From Filimonas lacunae (GTDB taxonomy: Bacteria; Bacteroidota; Bacteroidia; Chitinophagales; Chitinophagaceae), in assembly GCF_002355595.1 (NCBI RefSeq), contig NZ_AP017422.1, forward strand, positions 124,001-188,000: DNA of 64,000 nucleotides, read 5' to 3'. This document shows, in pieces, positions 1-8,585 of the stretch. How positions within the stretch are numbered: the first letter of the stretch is position 1; every line of letters begins with the position of its first letter. The notes below the pieces were generated by a model, which was given only the letters and a program-made list of their open reading frames with translations, was not told where the DNA came from and made no database searches. The position numbers and the translations under genes were made by a program.

Positions 1-954
1 ACAGGCAGCAGTGGTAAAGGATCGCTGCTGGACAATGCCGGGCAGCTGTTTGGTTTATGGCTGCAGCTGACCTTAGAGAAAGACCGTGTGGCCTTTCCGG
101 TAAAAATAGATTCGATTGCATTTAGTGCGGATGTACATGATCAGGCAGGCAGCTTTGAATGCATCTGCACGCTTACAGAAATAACGGATGAATTTGCCAC
201 TGCTAACATCTGTTTAAAAAGAGCAGGCAAAGTATGGGCGATATTGAAAGGATGGCAGAACAGGAGGCTGGAGCTGGATGATCGCCTGTGGAATGTGTCT
301 GTGTCTCCCTTGCAAAATCAACTGGCAGAAGAGGTAGCACCCGGTGTGTTCTGGTTTAACCAGGCGTATAACCGCGTGGTATCGTGGGACTTTATTCTGA
401 AACGCTATTTTAATCAGCAGGAGAAAGCGCATTATCATGCCTTACCCGTAACACAAAAGAAGGAATGGCTGATAAGTCGCGTGGCGGTGAAGGATGCGGT
501 GCGGGCTTTACTGCGCAATACTGCGAAGGAGTTATGTTACCCTATTGAACTGGAAATAAAATCGGATGTACAAGGCAGGCCGCTGGTAGAAGGAATGCTG
601 GCTAAAGGCATACAAATTTCGCTGGCGCATAAAAAAACAGAAGCAGTGGCCGTGGCGCGTTATGATACATCGGTGGGAGTGGATATTGAAGAGATCAGTG
701 TGCGGGGAGAAGGGTTTAAGAGTATGGTGTTTACGGAAATGGAGCAGCGACTGCTGGCCGGTAAAGACGAAGCGGAATGGATAACCCGGGGATGGGTGGC
801 TAAAGAAGCTTACGGGAAGTATTTAGGCAAAGGGTTGATGGGAAACCCGAAGGCTTACGAAATAACCGCCTTGCGTGGAGAAGACCTGAAAATAAACGAT
901 ACCTGGATTATAACTATTAAACATAAAAATTACATAATAGGATGGACAGCTTAG
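1..954 (+). CDS. Polyketide synthase, C-terminal part (dehydratase and phosphopantetheinyl transferase domains), 5' partial
   Basis: The frame is open from base 1, so the start and the ketosynthase/acyltransferase part lie outside the window; 317 residues are visible. The first half has the look of a PKS dehydratase hot-dog domain (LLDNAGQLFGLW near the beginning, then GWQNRRLELDDRLW). The second half is a 4'-phosphopantetheinyl transferase: the metal-binding GVDIEE motif lies near bases 675-693 and the WVAKEAYGK motif near 796-825. The enzyme would build a polyketide chain and load its own carrier protein. A DH followed by a terminal PPTase is the end of the KS-AT-ACP-KR-DH-PPTase order known from iterative enediyne/polyene-type synthases; the upstream order is inferred. 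The stop overlaps the start of the ACP gene by 13 bases, suggesting coupled translation. Confidence 0.82.
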   Translation, partial: TGSSGKGSLLDNAGQLFGLWLQLTLEKDRVAFPVKIDSIAFSADVHDQAGSFECICTLTEITDEFATANICLKRAGKVWAILKGWQNRRLELDDRLWNVSVSPLQNQLAEEVAPGVFWFNQAYNRVVSWDFILKRYFNQQEKAHYHALPVTQKKEWLISRVAVKDAVRALLRNTAKELCYPIELEIKSDVQGRPLVEGMLAKGIQISLAHKKTEAVAVARYDTSVGVDIEEISVRGEGFKSMVFTEMEQRLLAGKDEAEWITRGWVAKEAYGKYLGKGLMGNPKAYEITALRGEDLKINDTWIITIKHKNYIIGWTA

Positions 955-1238
955 TACAAACCAAACCAGACCGTAAAGAAATTCTGGCAGTGTTAACCCA
1001 ATTTATTGTAGAAGTAATTGGGGAAGAGTTTGCCGAAGATCTTGTTATCAACAATGAAAGTTCATTTACCAAAGACCTGGAAATGGATAGTATTGAAATT
1101 GTAGCCTTCTCGGAAAAGGTGAAGCTGCATTTTGGTGTGCGGGTAGATTTTACCGGCTGGTTATCGGGCATGGACCTGGATCAGCTGATTGCTTTAAAAT
1201 TGGGGCATATCACTGCATACATTGAATCATGCCTGTAG
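942..1238 (+). CDS. Acyl carrier protein
   Basis: A 98-residue stand-alone carrier protein. The motif EMDSIEIV carries the serine that accepts the 4'-phosphopantetheine arm, followed by a helix typical of ACP helix II. It starts inside the last codons of the polyketide synthase gene and its end overlaps the start of the hydrolase gene by 10 bases, so all three are probably co-translated. The PPTase domain of the upstream synthase is the obvious candidate to activate it. It could carry a starter unit, an extender unit or the finished chain for transfer to the acyltransferase encoded at 4420-6186; the sequence does not tell which. Confidence 0.88.
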   Translation: MDSLVQTKPDRKEILAVLTQFIVEVIGEEFAEDLVINNESSFTKDLEMDSIEIVAFSEKVKLHFGVRVDFTGWLSGMDLDQLIALKLGHITAYIESCL

Positions 1239-1990
1239 TAGCTATTAACAACACTTCTGTTCATTACCAGCAGTTGAATGAAACCGGAAAGGAAACGGTG
1301 ATATTGATTCATGGCATGTTTAGCAACCTGGCTGTGTATTATTTTAATATCGCCCCGCTACTGGCGCAACGCTACCGCGTGGTAATGTATGACATGAAAG
1401 GGCATGGTATGAGCAGCCGTGTTACTGCCGGTTATGATTTACAGGCGATGGCAGATGATTTACTGGCATTGATGAAGGCACTGGATATTACATCGGCGCA
1501 CCTGGTAGGATATAGCTTTGGTGGATTGGTGGCTTTAAAAATGGCGATGCTATACCCGCAGTGTATTCAAAAGCTGGGTGTAATAGAAGGGCCAGACCCG
1601 GCTGATAAAGAAGCGTTGAAGGTGATTGAAACATACAGCAAAGATTTTCTGGTGCATTATGTAAACACCTTTACCGACAATGCCATTATGAAAATGGGAA
1701 AGCGGCAGCTGGAGAAGAACCATCGTATGTATGAGTTTTTGTTTAATGAAACCACTATACGGGCGGATATGCAGGCTGAGCATGCTTTTTTTACAGCAGG
1801 TGGTGTGGATGCTATTGGGCATACTACACTGCTGCTATATGGCAGGCAATCGAACTGCGTAGCTGCCGGTGAAAAGCTGCATCAGATGATAAAGCATGCA
1901 AGCATGCTGCTGATAGAGGGCGATCATAATGTGCCTTTGCAACAGCCGCTGGTAATAGGTAATGCGTTAACTGCTTTTTTTGATAACTGA
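1229..1990 (+). CDS. Alpha/beta hydrolase (possible thioesterase of the polyketide locus)
   Basis: A 253-residue single-domain alpha/beta hydrolase. The oxyanion loop is visible as LIHGMFSN, the nucleophile elbow as GYSFGG (serine), and the catalytic histidine as EGDHNVP near the C-terminus. No signal peptide is seen, so it is cytoplasmic. Placed between the ACP and the glycosyltransferases and overlapping the ACP gene by 10 bases, it may release the polyketide from its carrier (type II thioesterase-like role) or act as a cyclase or esterase on the product. The family is very broad, and the substrate is inferred only from context. Confidence 0.82.
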   Translation: MPVVAINNTSVHYQQLNETGKETVILIHGMFSNLAVYYFNIAPLLAQRYRVVMYDMKGHGMSSRVTAGYDLQAMADDLLALMKALDITSAHLVGYSFGGLVALKMAMLYPQCIQKLGVIEGPDPADKEALKVIETYSKDFLVHYVNTFTDNAIMKMGKRQLEKNHRMYEFLFNETTIRADMQAEHAFFTAGGVDAIGHTTLLLYGRQSNCVAAGEKLHQMIKHASMLLIEGDHNVPLQQPLVIGNALTAFFDN

Positions 1991-2004
1991 AACCTTCAAT
2001 AGTA

Positions 2005-3201
2005 ATGGCCAAGTATGCATTTGTAGTGCCACCCTTAACCGGGCACATTAACCCTACTATAAGTGTAGGGACAGTATTGCTGCAATATGGGCATGAAGTG
2101 GCATGGATAAGCCTGGATGAAAAACTGCAACAGCAGTTGCCACCCGGTGGGCAGTTATTGTTGATACAATATGATAGCAGTGATGAAATGAAAAAGCAGG
2201 GGCAGGAGTACCTGGATATTATTACCCGCAAAAATGTATACGGTATAGAAAGCGTGAAATTTTTGTATGAGGAAGTATTGATTCCGCTGAACCGTTATAT
2301 GTATGATGGCATTATAGACTGGTTAGAGCGTTACCAGCCGGATGTGGTGATTAACGATCACCAGTTGTTTGCCGGGGCCATTGCTGCTTATAATAAAGGC
2401 ATTTGTTATGCTACCTCTGTAACGGCACCTGCTGCTATAAAAATGCAGGAAGATTTACCTATGGTACACCAATGGGAAGCTGACCAGATAATAGCCCTGC
2501 AAAAAGAGCTGGGTGTACAGGAGGATAAACTGATAGCCTGTTCGGAGCGTTTGACGCTGGTGTTTACTTCCCGCGCATTTTTTGGAGAAATGGTATTGCC
2601 GGATTGGTACCGTTTTACGGGGCCTGTGCTGGCAGCGCGGCATATGGATATTGACTTTCCGTGGGAGCAGTTGCTGGCCTATAAAGAGCGGCCCCGTTTA
2701 TTAATTTCTATAGGTACTACGTTTGATCATGCCTATAAAAAAGACTTCTTTACAAAAGTGGCAGAAGCCTTCCGGAACGAAACCATCACAGTGGTGTTGG
2801 TAAGCGATCCGGATTTGCTGGAACAGTGGCCGGATAACTTTATAGTGCAGAAAAGAGTGCCGCAGCTGGACTTGTTGCCTTATATGAGCGCCGTGTTGTG
2901 TCATGCAGGCCATAATACGGTTTGTGAAACATTGATGCAGGGGCTACCATTAGTGGTGGTGCCTATTGCTTATGATCAGTCGTATGTGGCAGGCAGAGTG
3001 GTGCAGGTGAATGCGGGTGTTCGGTTGAATTACAAAAGATGCAAGGCTGCACATATTAAAGAAGCAGTATGGCAGGTAATACAGGATAAAAGCTATAAAG
3101 AGCATGCGGGGGAGATAAAAGCTTCTTTTGAACAGGCAGGTGGTACAGGTCGTGCTGTGCGTTTGCTGGAAGGATTATTAACCAGTGTAGAATATCAATA
3201 A
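2005..3201 (+). CDS. GT1/MGT-family glycosyltransferase, first copy
   Basis: A 398-residue glycosyltransferase of the GT-B, macrolide-glycosyltransferase-like type. It opens with FVVPPLTGHINPT, the acceptor-side loop with the catalytic histidine (GH). The nucleotide-sugar binding signature is at the C-terminal half: LCHAGHNTVCETLMQGLP followed by PIAYDQ. It likely transfers a sugar from an NDP-sugar to a hydroxyl of the polyketide in the cytoplasm. It lies 14 bases after the hydrolase and 9 bases before a second, related copy, so the pair probably arose by duplication and makes a di-glycosylated product. Sugar and acceptor are not determined by sequence alone. Confidence 0.86.
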   Translation: MAKYAFVVPPLTGHINPTISVGTVLLQYGHEVAWISLDEKLQQQLPPGGQLLLIQYDSSDEMKKQGQEYLDIITRKNVYGIESVKFLYEEVLIPLNRYMYDGIIDWLERYQPDVVINDHQLFAGAIAAYNKGICYATSVTAPAAIKMQEDLPMVHQWEADQIIALQKELGVQEDKLIACSERLTLVFTSRAFFGEMVLPDWYRFTGPVLAARHMDIDFPWEQLLAYKERPRLLISIGTTFDHAYKKDFFTKVAEAFRNETITVVLVSDPDLLEQWPDNFIVQKRVPQLDLLPYMSAVLCHAGHNTVCETLMQGLPLVVVPIAYDQSYVAGRVVQVNAGVRLNYKRCKAAHIKEAVWQVIQDKSYKEHAGEIKASFEQAGGTGRAVRLLEGLLTSVEYQ

Positions 3202-3210
3202 AAATAGAGT

Positions 3211-4413
3211 ATGGCTAAGTTTATGTTTGTAGTGCCGCCTTTTTTCGGGCACATCAGTCCTACATTAAGCGTAGGTGGCAGTTTGCTGGCGAGGGGACAT
3301 GAAGTGGTGTGGGTGGGCATTACAGAACTGGCAGACGCCTACATACCAGAAGGGGGCAGGTTTATAGTGCCGCATGAAGAACTGGCACCTTATAAAGACG
3401 CTATTGCGCGTATTTTAAAAAGGCAGGACGATGGTGCGGTGCTATCCGGTCCGGAAGTGTTGAAGCTGGCACTGGAAGAAACCTACATTCCTTTTGCCCT
3501 ATATATGCAGGAAGGGTTGTTGCGTATCATAGACAGTTATCAGCCTGATGTAATTGTGAATGATTGTATCACTTTTGCGGGAGGGCTTTGCGCTTATAAA
3601 CGCGGTATTCCGTATGTTACCACTACGCCTGTGCCGCCTGACGTGATGGGAAACACTACGGATGCGCCCAAAATATTTGAATGGCAGCAACGCCTGGTGC
3701 GTAACCTGCAACAGGAGTATGGCATTTACACAGATGAGTTTGTAATACATTCCAACGAACTGAACCTGGTATTCACTTCGCAGGAATTCAGCAGGATAAC
3801 AGATGCTCCGCCACATATGCAGTTTGTAGGTCCTGTGCAGGGAAGGCCTAATCATACCTTTTTTGATTTTGATGCGCTGCATAAAATAAGCACGCCCAAA
3901 GTATTTGTGTCGCTGGGGACTTTGCTGGTGGACATTCGCAAAGCTTTTTTTGAAAAAATAGTAGCTGCATTTAAGGATGAACCAGTGACGATAATAGCGG
4001 CAACCGACCCGGGGATACTGGAAGAGTGGCCGGACAATTTTATAGTGCAGAGCTATGTGCCACAAACGCAGCTGTTGCCCTATGTAGATGCCGTGATTTG
4101 CCACGGTGGATTTAATACGGTCAACGATGCTTTGTTAAACGAATTGCCACTGTTGATAACGCCTATTACTTATGATCATTTTCATACTGCGTCTTTAATA
4201 GAGCGGGGCGGCTGTGGTGTAAAGCTGCGGTATAAGCGCTTGCGTATAGAAGAGCTGAAAGCTGCTGTGTGGGCTTTATTGCAAAACCCGGTGTATAAAC
4301 AGGGGGCCGGCCGTATAAAACAAAGCTTTATAGATGCCGGCGGAAACGATAAGGCGGTTGACTGTCTGGAGCGCTTTGTGGCCACTGCAAAATCTGTTAC
4401 TGCCGTATACTGA
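3211..4413 (+). CDS. GT1/MGT-family glycosyltransferase, second copy
   Basis: A 400-residue paralogue of the preceding glycosyltransferase, with the same opening (FVVPPFFGHISPT, catalytic histidine) and the same C-terminal donor-binding block (ICHGGFNTVNDALLNELP). The donor block ends in PITYDH instead of the PIAYDQ of the first copy. In some plant GT1 enzymes the residue at this place helps choose between glucose and galactose, so the two copies may use different sugars; that transfer of knowledge to bacterial enzymes is inference. It is 9 bases after the first copy and 6 bases before the acyltransferase, clearly in one operon. Confidence 0.85.
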   Translation: MAKFMFVVPPFFGHISPTLSVGGSLLARGHEVVWVGITELADAYIPEGGRFIVPHEELAPYKDAIARILKRQDDGAVLSGPEVLKLALEETYIPFALYMQEGLLRIIDSYQPDVIVNDCITFAGGLCAYKRGIPYVTTTPVPPDVMGNTTDAPKIFEWQQRLVRNLQQEYGIYTDEFVIHSNELNLVFTSQEFSRITDAPPHMQFVGPVQGRPNHTFFDFDALHKISTPKVFVSLGTLLVDIRKAFFEKIVAAFKDEPVTIIAATDPGILEEWPDNFIVQSYVPQTQLLPYVDAVICHGGFNTVNDALLNELPLLITPITYDHFHTASLIERGGCGVKLRYKRLRIEELKAAVWALLQNPVYKQGAGRIKQSFIDAGGNDKAVDCLERFVATAKSVTAVY

Positions 4414-4419
4414 TAGTTT

Positions 4420-6186
4420 ATGAAAAGAAAGCTGATTACAGGGGAGCGAATTATGTATGTAGATGCCGGCACACCAGTGAACTGTGTGTTTGCGGCTTCT
4501 GTTACCGGGGAGATAGACCTGGGTGTGCTGCAATATGCACTGGATAAGATACAGGCGAAGCATCCGCTGCTGCGGGCATGTATTGAAGAAGATTCGCAGG
4601 GGCAGCCACATTTTGTGTGGAAAGAGGATATGGATGCAATTCCTGTAAGAATAGTGCAACGCCAATCGGATAGCGAATGGAAACAGGTGTACCAGGAAGA
4701 GTGGAAAAAGCCTTTTGTATTGCAACGCGCACCATTGGCCAGGGTAGTATGGATGAAGGGAGAAGGTGTTTCCGAGCTGGTGATTGTGTGTCCGCATTGT
4801 ATTTGTGATGGGGTTTCGTTTGTGGCGTTAATGCGCGAATTGTTATTGTTATTGGATAAGCCGGAGGAAATGCTGGAACCTTATACTTCTTTTGGGAATA
4901 TACTGGAGTTGATACCGGATGAAGTGGTACAGCGTAAACGAAACAGGATAAAAGGAACAGTGTATAGCTGGCTGGCCAGGGTGTTATTACCTGCTAAAAA
5001 TGTAATAGCGCGGGAAGAAAGCAGCTACCTGTTGCACTGGCGGTTGAATGCCGGAGATACAGCTTCGTTATTGTCAGCCTGTAAAAAAGCAGATACCTCG
5101 GTACATGCAGCATTGTCCATTGCTTTTTTACGTGCGGCACAGCAGGTAAAAGGGAAAGGTGCGCGTAACAAGGTAATATGTCCGGTGGATATCCGGCGTT
5201 ATGTAGAGCAGGTGAAAGAAGATCATATGTTTGCCTTTGCGCCTATTGTAGAGTTACGGGCCGATAAGGCAGGAGATAAGAATTTCTGGTTGCAGACACA
5301 GCTGTTTAAAAAGAGCCTGAAAGAGAAAATAAAGCAATTGAATGTGCATGAATTGTTGCTGCTGAGTGAATACTTTCATGCTTCGGTGAAGAAGATGGTG
5401 GCATTGCTGCGCAGCTCGAAAGGAAGTCATGATTTTACGTTTTCCAATATGGGACAATTGAATATCCCCAACAACTACCAGCAGTTTAAGGTGAATGCTA
5501 TCTATAGTCCTACGGTGGCTTTTCCGTGGCGCAACCCGAATACCATCGTGGTAAGCGCTTTCAATAAAGAACTGGACTTTGCCTTTATATCAGATGATTC
5601 TTTTTTAAACAGGCAGGACGCGGAGTGTATCCGGGATAAGGCGATGGAACTATTACAGCAGCAGGTAGCTTTTGCCGAAAGGGGCATTATGACCGAAACA
5701 GGTATTGTACGTGAAATGTGGATGCAGCGGTTTGTGCAACGCAATATGGCCTGGTATTTTTTAACCAATGTGCTGGTGAACTGGGGCGTGGCTTATTATG
5801 GTTTTGATAACAGAAACGCAGTGCATTTATTCAGAGGAGAACATTCGTTTGCCCGGTTTTTATTACCTATGGCTTTGCTGTTGCCTTTTTGTATTAGCTG
5901 GGATATTACCCGCAAAAGCATTTTATTTTTTGAACGGCAGGATAAGGTGTTGTTATATAGTACTCCCGGAATGCAAAACCGTTTTACATTAAAGCTGGCA
6001 GCAAAGAATGGAGGAATAACGTTTGCACTGGTAACGGTAGTTGCTAGTTGCCTGTATCTGTTTGTGCCGTCGGACTATACATTTAACGGCACCCTTCTTT
6101 CTATTGTGCAGGGAATGCTGGCGGGCTTGCTGGCGGTATTGTTTACCCGCTATTGCATCCGGTATGTAGAAAGAAGGGTGTGTTAA
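4420..6186 (+). CDS. Condensation-domain acyltransferase with C-terminal membrane segments
   Basis: A 588-residue protein. Residues 1 to about 420 look like the chloramphenicol-acetyltransferase/condensation superfamily (PapA, wax-ester synthase and NRPS C-domain relatives). The active-site motif at residues 125-131 reads PHCICDG, so the second, catalytic histidine and the DG of HHxxxDG are kept while the first histidine is proline. The last ~140 residues hold about four hydrophobic stretches (for example MALLLPFCISW and MLAGLLAVLF), so the enzyme is probably tethered to the inner membrane. In context it likely esterifies the glycosylated polyketide with an acyl chain from an ACP or CoA. It ends 6 bases from the convergent exporter gene, with no terminator visible between them. 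Confidence 0.78.
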   Translation: MKRKLITGERIMYVDAGTPVNCVFAASVTGEIDLGVLQYALDKIQAKHPLLRACIEEDSQGQPHFVWKEDMDAIPVRIVQRQSDSEWKQVYQEEWKKPFVLQRAPLARVVWMKGEGVSELVIVCPHCICDGVSFVALMRELLLLLDKPEEMLEPYTSFGNILELIPDEVVQRKRNRIKGTVYSWLARVLLPAKNVIAREESSYLLHWRLNAGDTASLLSACKKADTSVHAALSIAFLRAAQQVKGKGARNKVICPVDIRRYVEQVKEDHMFAFAPIVELRADKAGDKNFWLQTQLFKKSLKEKIKQLNVHELLLLSEYFHASVKKMVALLRSSKGSHDFTFSNMGQLNIPNNYQQFKVNAIYSPTVAFPWRNPNTIVVSAFNKELDFAFISDDSFLNRQDAECIRDKAMELLQQQVAFAERGIMTETGIVREMWMQRFVQRNMAWYFLTNVLVNWGVAYYGFDNRNAVHLFRGEHSFARFLLPMALLLPFCISWDITRKSILFFERQDKVLLYSTPGMQNRFTLKLAAKNGGITFALVTVVASCLYLFVPSDYTFNGTLLSIVQGMLAGLLAVLFTRYCIRYVERRVC

Positions 6187-6192
6187 TTTGTT

Positions 6193-7503
6193 TTATACCG
6201 GTTGTACAGTGGTTTCTGTTTTCTCTTCACTGCCTTCCGTTTCGGCTTTGAACGCCTCTTTTGCAGCAGCTGTTTCAGCTGCTTTTCTTTTTACCAGTAC
6301 ACTTACCCGGTACACCATAAATATGCAAAAGAAGGTTACGCCGGCTACTACAAAGCCAAGTGTATCGTAATGTTGTAATGGTGCGCTTTTGTGGGGCTGC
6401 ACTACAATCATCCCGCCTATTACTGCTGCAAAACCTCCTGCAATCTGCTGCAGGGAGGAGTTAATACTCATAAAGGCGCCACGGTCCTGCATATCAGGCA
6501 GTGCGGTTGCCAATGCTGTAGAAGGAATCATACGGCTCATAATACCCATCATCATCAGCACGTTTAATATCACTACCTGCCATAAAGGAGTCACCGATAA
6601 ATGCGTGTAAATAAGTACCATGGTAACCATCCACAAAGAAGCGACAGTGAATATTTTGAAGCGGTCAACTTTATCACTTAATCTGCCTATCAATGGCATG
6701 ATAAACAGGGAGGCAATACCGGAAACCATAAACAGCATGGTTAACTGATCGTTGTTAATGCCCAGGTTGTTGATGGCGAATGCACTGCCAAAAGGCATCA
6801 TCATAAAACCACCTATTGCCAGCAAGGCAGTGGCACTAAAACCTGTACGATAGTTTTTCTTCAATAACGTATGCACCAGGTGATCGATAGCAGAGCGCTC
6901 GCGCTGTATGGCCAGGTGTGCGGTAATGGGTTGCATGCGTGCCGCAATGGCCAGGGCTATAACGGCTCCTAAACCGGCTACCATCAGAAAAGGCGATTGC
7001 CAGCCCCATTTATTGGCAATGTACAGGCTAATGGGAATGCCTAATACCTGGCTGGCTCCAAAGCCCATTTGCACAAATCCTAATACGCGGCCACGCTGCT
7101 CCATAGCAAACAGGTCGGTAATAATGGCCATAGAGATGGAGCCGATAACACCACCGAATAAGCCGGTAACAATACGCGCTGTTACCAGCAGTGGGTAAGT
7201 GTGTGCCATGCCACAGAAAAAGGTGGCTATTACAAATCCGGTATAAAAGAACAGGAGCAGTTTTTTGCGATCGAATTTATCGGCAAATCCTGCGGTAAGC
7301 AGCCCTGATATGCCGGCGCTGAATGCGTAAGCAGATACGGCGATGCCAAACTGTTTTGTGGAAAGGTTCATGGATTTCATCAGCATATCTCCTAAAGGAG
7401 ACATTACCATAAAATCAAGAATAACAGAGAATTGGGTAATGGCGAGTATAAAAATGATGAATTTCTGGTACGACGAAAGTGGAAGGGTTATTTTTTGTTT
7501 CAT
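6193..7503 (-). CDS. MFS transporter, probable product exporter
   Basis: A 436-residue major facilitator with about 12 hydrophobic segments. The loop between segments 2 and 3 carries the MFS signature (GFADKFDRKKLLL), and a related GRLSDKVDRFK sits between segments 8 and 9. The N-terminal half resembles drug:H+ antiporters (DHA1 type). It is the last gene of a minus-strand operon TetR, HMA-like protein, MFS, 10 bases after the HMA-like gene. Convergent with the polyketide cluster, it is a good candidate to export the product or confer self-resistance. The C-terminal ~40 residues are charged and cytoplasmic. Substrate unknown. Confidence 0.85.
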   Translation of the reverse strand: MKQKITLPLSSYQKFIIFILAITQFSVILDFMVMSPLGDMLMKSMNLSTKQFGIAVSAYAFSAGISGLLTAGFADKFDRKKLLLFFYTGFVIATFFCGMAHTYPLLVTARIVTGLFGGVIGSISMAIITDLFAMEQRGRVLGFVQMGFGASQVLGIPISLYIANKWGWQSPFLMVAGLGAVIALAIAARMQPITAHLAIQRERSAIDHLVHTLLKKNYRTGFSATALLAIGGFMMMPFGSAFAINNLGINNDQLTMLFMVSGIASLFIMPLIGRLSDKVDRFKIFTVASLWMVTMVLIYTHLSVTPLWQVVILNVLMMMGIMSRMIPSTALATALPDMQDRGAFMSINSSLQQIAGGFAAVIGGMIVVQPHKSAPLQHYDTLGFVVAGVTFFCIFMVYRVSVLVKRKAAETAAAKEAFKAETEGSEEKTETTVQPV

Positions 7504-7513
7504 TCTTTTTGAT

Positions 7514-7741
7514 TTATTCCAGTTCGCTACATTGATAGCCCTGACTGTTAATTAATGCGATTATCTCGTGTGTTTTCACCTGGTAAGATTCTATGCGTAA
7601 TACACAGTCTACATCCTGCATATCTATATTCCACTGGCTTATTTGCTGGTGAGTGTCCAGTGAATTTTTAACGGCATGGTGATCTTTGGGTGTGCGGATA
7701 TTGGTTTTGAAAATCAATATCTGTTTAGTATCTGCATACAT
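7514..7741 (-). CDS. HMA-like small protein without metal-binding cysteines
   Basis: A 75-residue protein with the beta-alpha-beta-beta-alpha-beta pattern of heavy-metal-associated (HMA) domains, for example ILIFKTNI, then SQWNIDMQDVDCVLRIE, then IIALINSQGYQCSELE. The CxxC copper-binding motif is absent. Similar small proteins are common in Bacteroidota and have no established function. It lies between a TetR regulator and an MFS exporter in one operon, so a small ligand-sensing or accessory role in efflux is possible but unproven. Confidence 0.7.
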   Translation of the reverse strand: MYADTKQILIFKTNIRTPKDHHAVKNSLDTHQQISQWNIDMQDVDCVLRIESYQVKTHEIIALINSQGYQCSELE

Positions 7742-7763
7742 AACGTAAGTATTGATGATTGGA

Positions 7764-8354
7764 TTATGGTTTTAATGCTTTCATTACCAGGTCAAAAGTT
7801 TGCCATATCATTTTGGAATTGACTTTAAATGGTTTATTACCCATGCTTTTGCCATCGTGGTGAAAACGAACCAGGTTGTATAAGGGAGCGTAAGCCACAC
7901 TCCAGAATACTTCCAGCGGCATTTTGGGTAACTCGCCACGGTCAATAGCGTTTTTCAGAAAGCTGCTCATACTTTCTTTAAAAGGCGTTGTGAGGGAGCC
8001 GACTATCCGCTCCTGGTAGGTGGAATTGCGTAACTGTTCAAACATCCGGTAAGTATGCGGCTGCTCCAGTAACCATTCGTACCGGTTGCGCCATTGTATG
8101 CGCAGTCCATCTTCCAGGCTTAGATCGGGGCTGAAATCACGCAGCATGGCATCGCCCATTTTCTTAGCTTCCTCTGTAGCAATCTTTATAACCAGGTCGT
8201 CTTTGTCTTTGTAATAGATATACAAGGTGGCTACAGAAATTTCGCAGGCTTTTGCCAGCTTATTTACACTAAAACCTTCGAAGCCATCCGTTACCAGCAT
8301 TTCTATGGCCTTCTGTTGAACCAGCTCTTGTTTATCAGTATTTCTTGGACGCAT
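7764..8354 (-). CDS. TetR/AcrR family transcriptional regulator
   Basis: A 196-residue regulator taking the internal start at 8354 (MRPRNTDKQ); a longer frame to 8423 would add 23 residues unlike any TetR protein. The N-terminal helix-turn-helix is clear: GFEGFSVNKLAKACEISVATLYIYYKDKDDLV. The rest is an alpha-helical ligand domain (TetR_C type). It heads the operon with the HMA-like protein and the MFS transporter, so it probably represses that operon and is released by an exported compound, perhaps the product of the neighbouring polyketide genes. No operator palindrome is obvious upstream. Confidence 0.85.
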   Translation of the reverse strand: MRPRNTDKQELVQQKAIEMLVTDGFEGFSVNKLAKACEISVATLYIYYKDKDDLVIKIATEEAKKMGDAMLRDFSPDLSLEDGLRIQWRNRYEWLLEQPHTYRMFEQLRNSTYQERIVGSLTTPFKESMSSFLKNAIDRGELPKMPLEVFWSVAYAPLYNLVRFHHDGKSMGNKPFKVNSKMIWQTFDLVMKALKP

Positions 8355-8585
8355 GCAGCAGGAGGGAATATTTACCGGACAAAAATAAGTGAATGATCGC
8401 TTACTTATGAAAAAAACGTCCATAATTATAGGAATGGCATTTACTGCCGGGGAATGGCGGGAAATTACCGGTAAAGCCGAAATTAAGGTAGAAGTGGATA
8501 TGGGTTGATGAAGAGTGCGAGTTTTGGAAGAAGGCCGTTTTACCGGAGGATATTATCCGGTATCAGGTAGGCAAACAGGCTTGAA
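8355..8585. other. Intergenic stretch with possible decayed gene remnant
   Basis: This stretch holds the upstream region of the TetR gene and a plus-strand reading of 33 codons from 8407 (MKKTSIIIG...) that stops at a TGA near 8506. A second frame (WVDEECEFWKKAVLPEDII) then runs to a TGA near 8583. The second part has a protein-like composition but no start and a stop codon just before it. Together they look like the frameshifted remains of a small gene, but I recognise no family. Confidence 0.25.

Noticed and set aside
1-8423. A prophage or integrated element as the origin of the polyketide locus
   Set aside because: No integrase, transposase, att-like repeat or tRNA edge is visible in the window.
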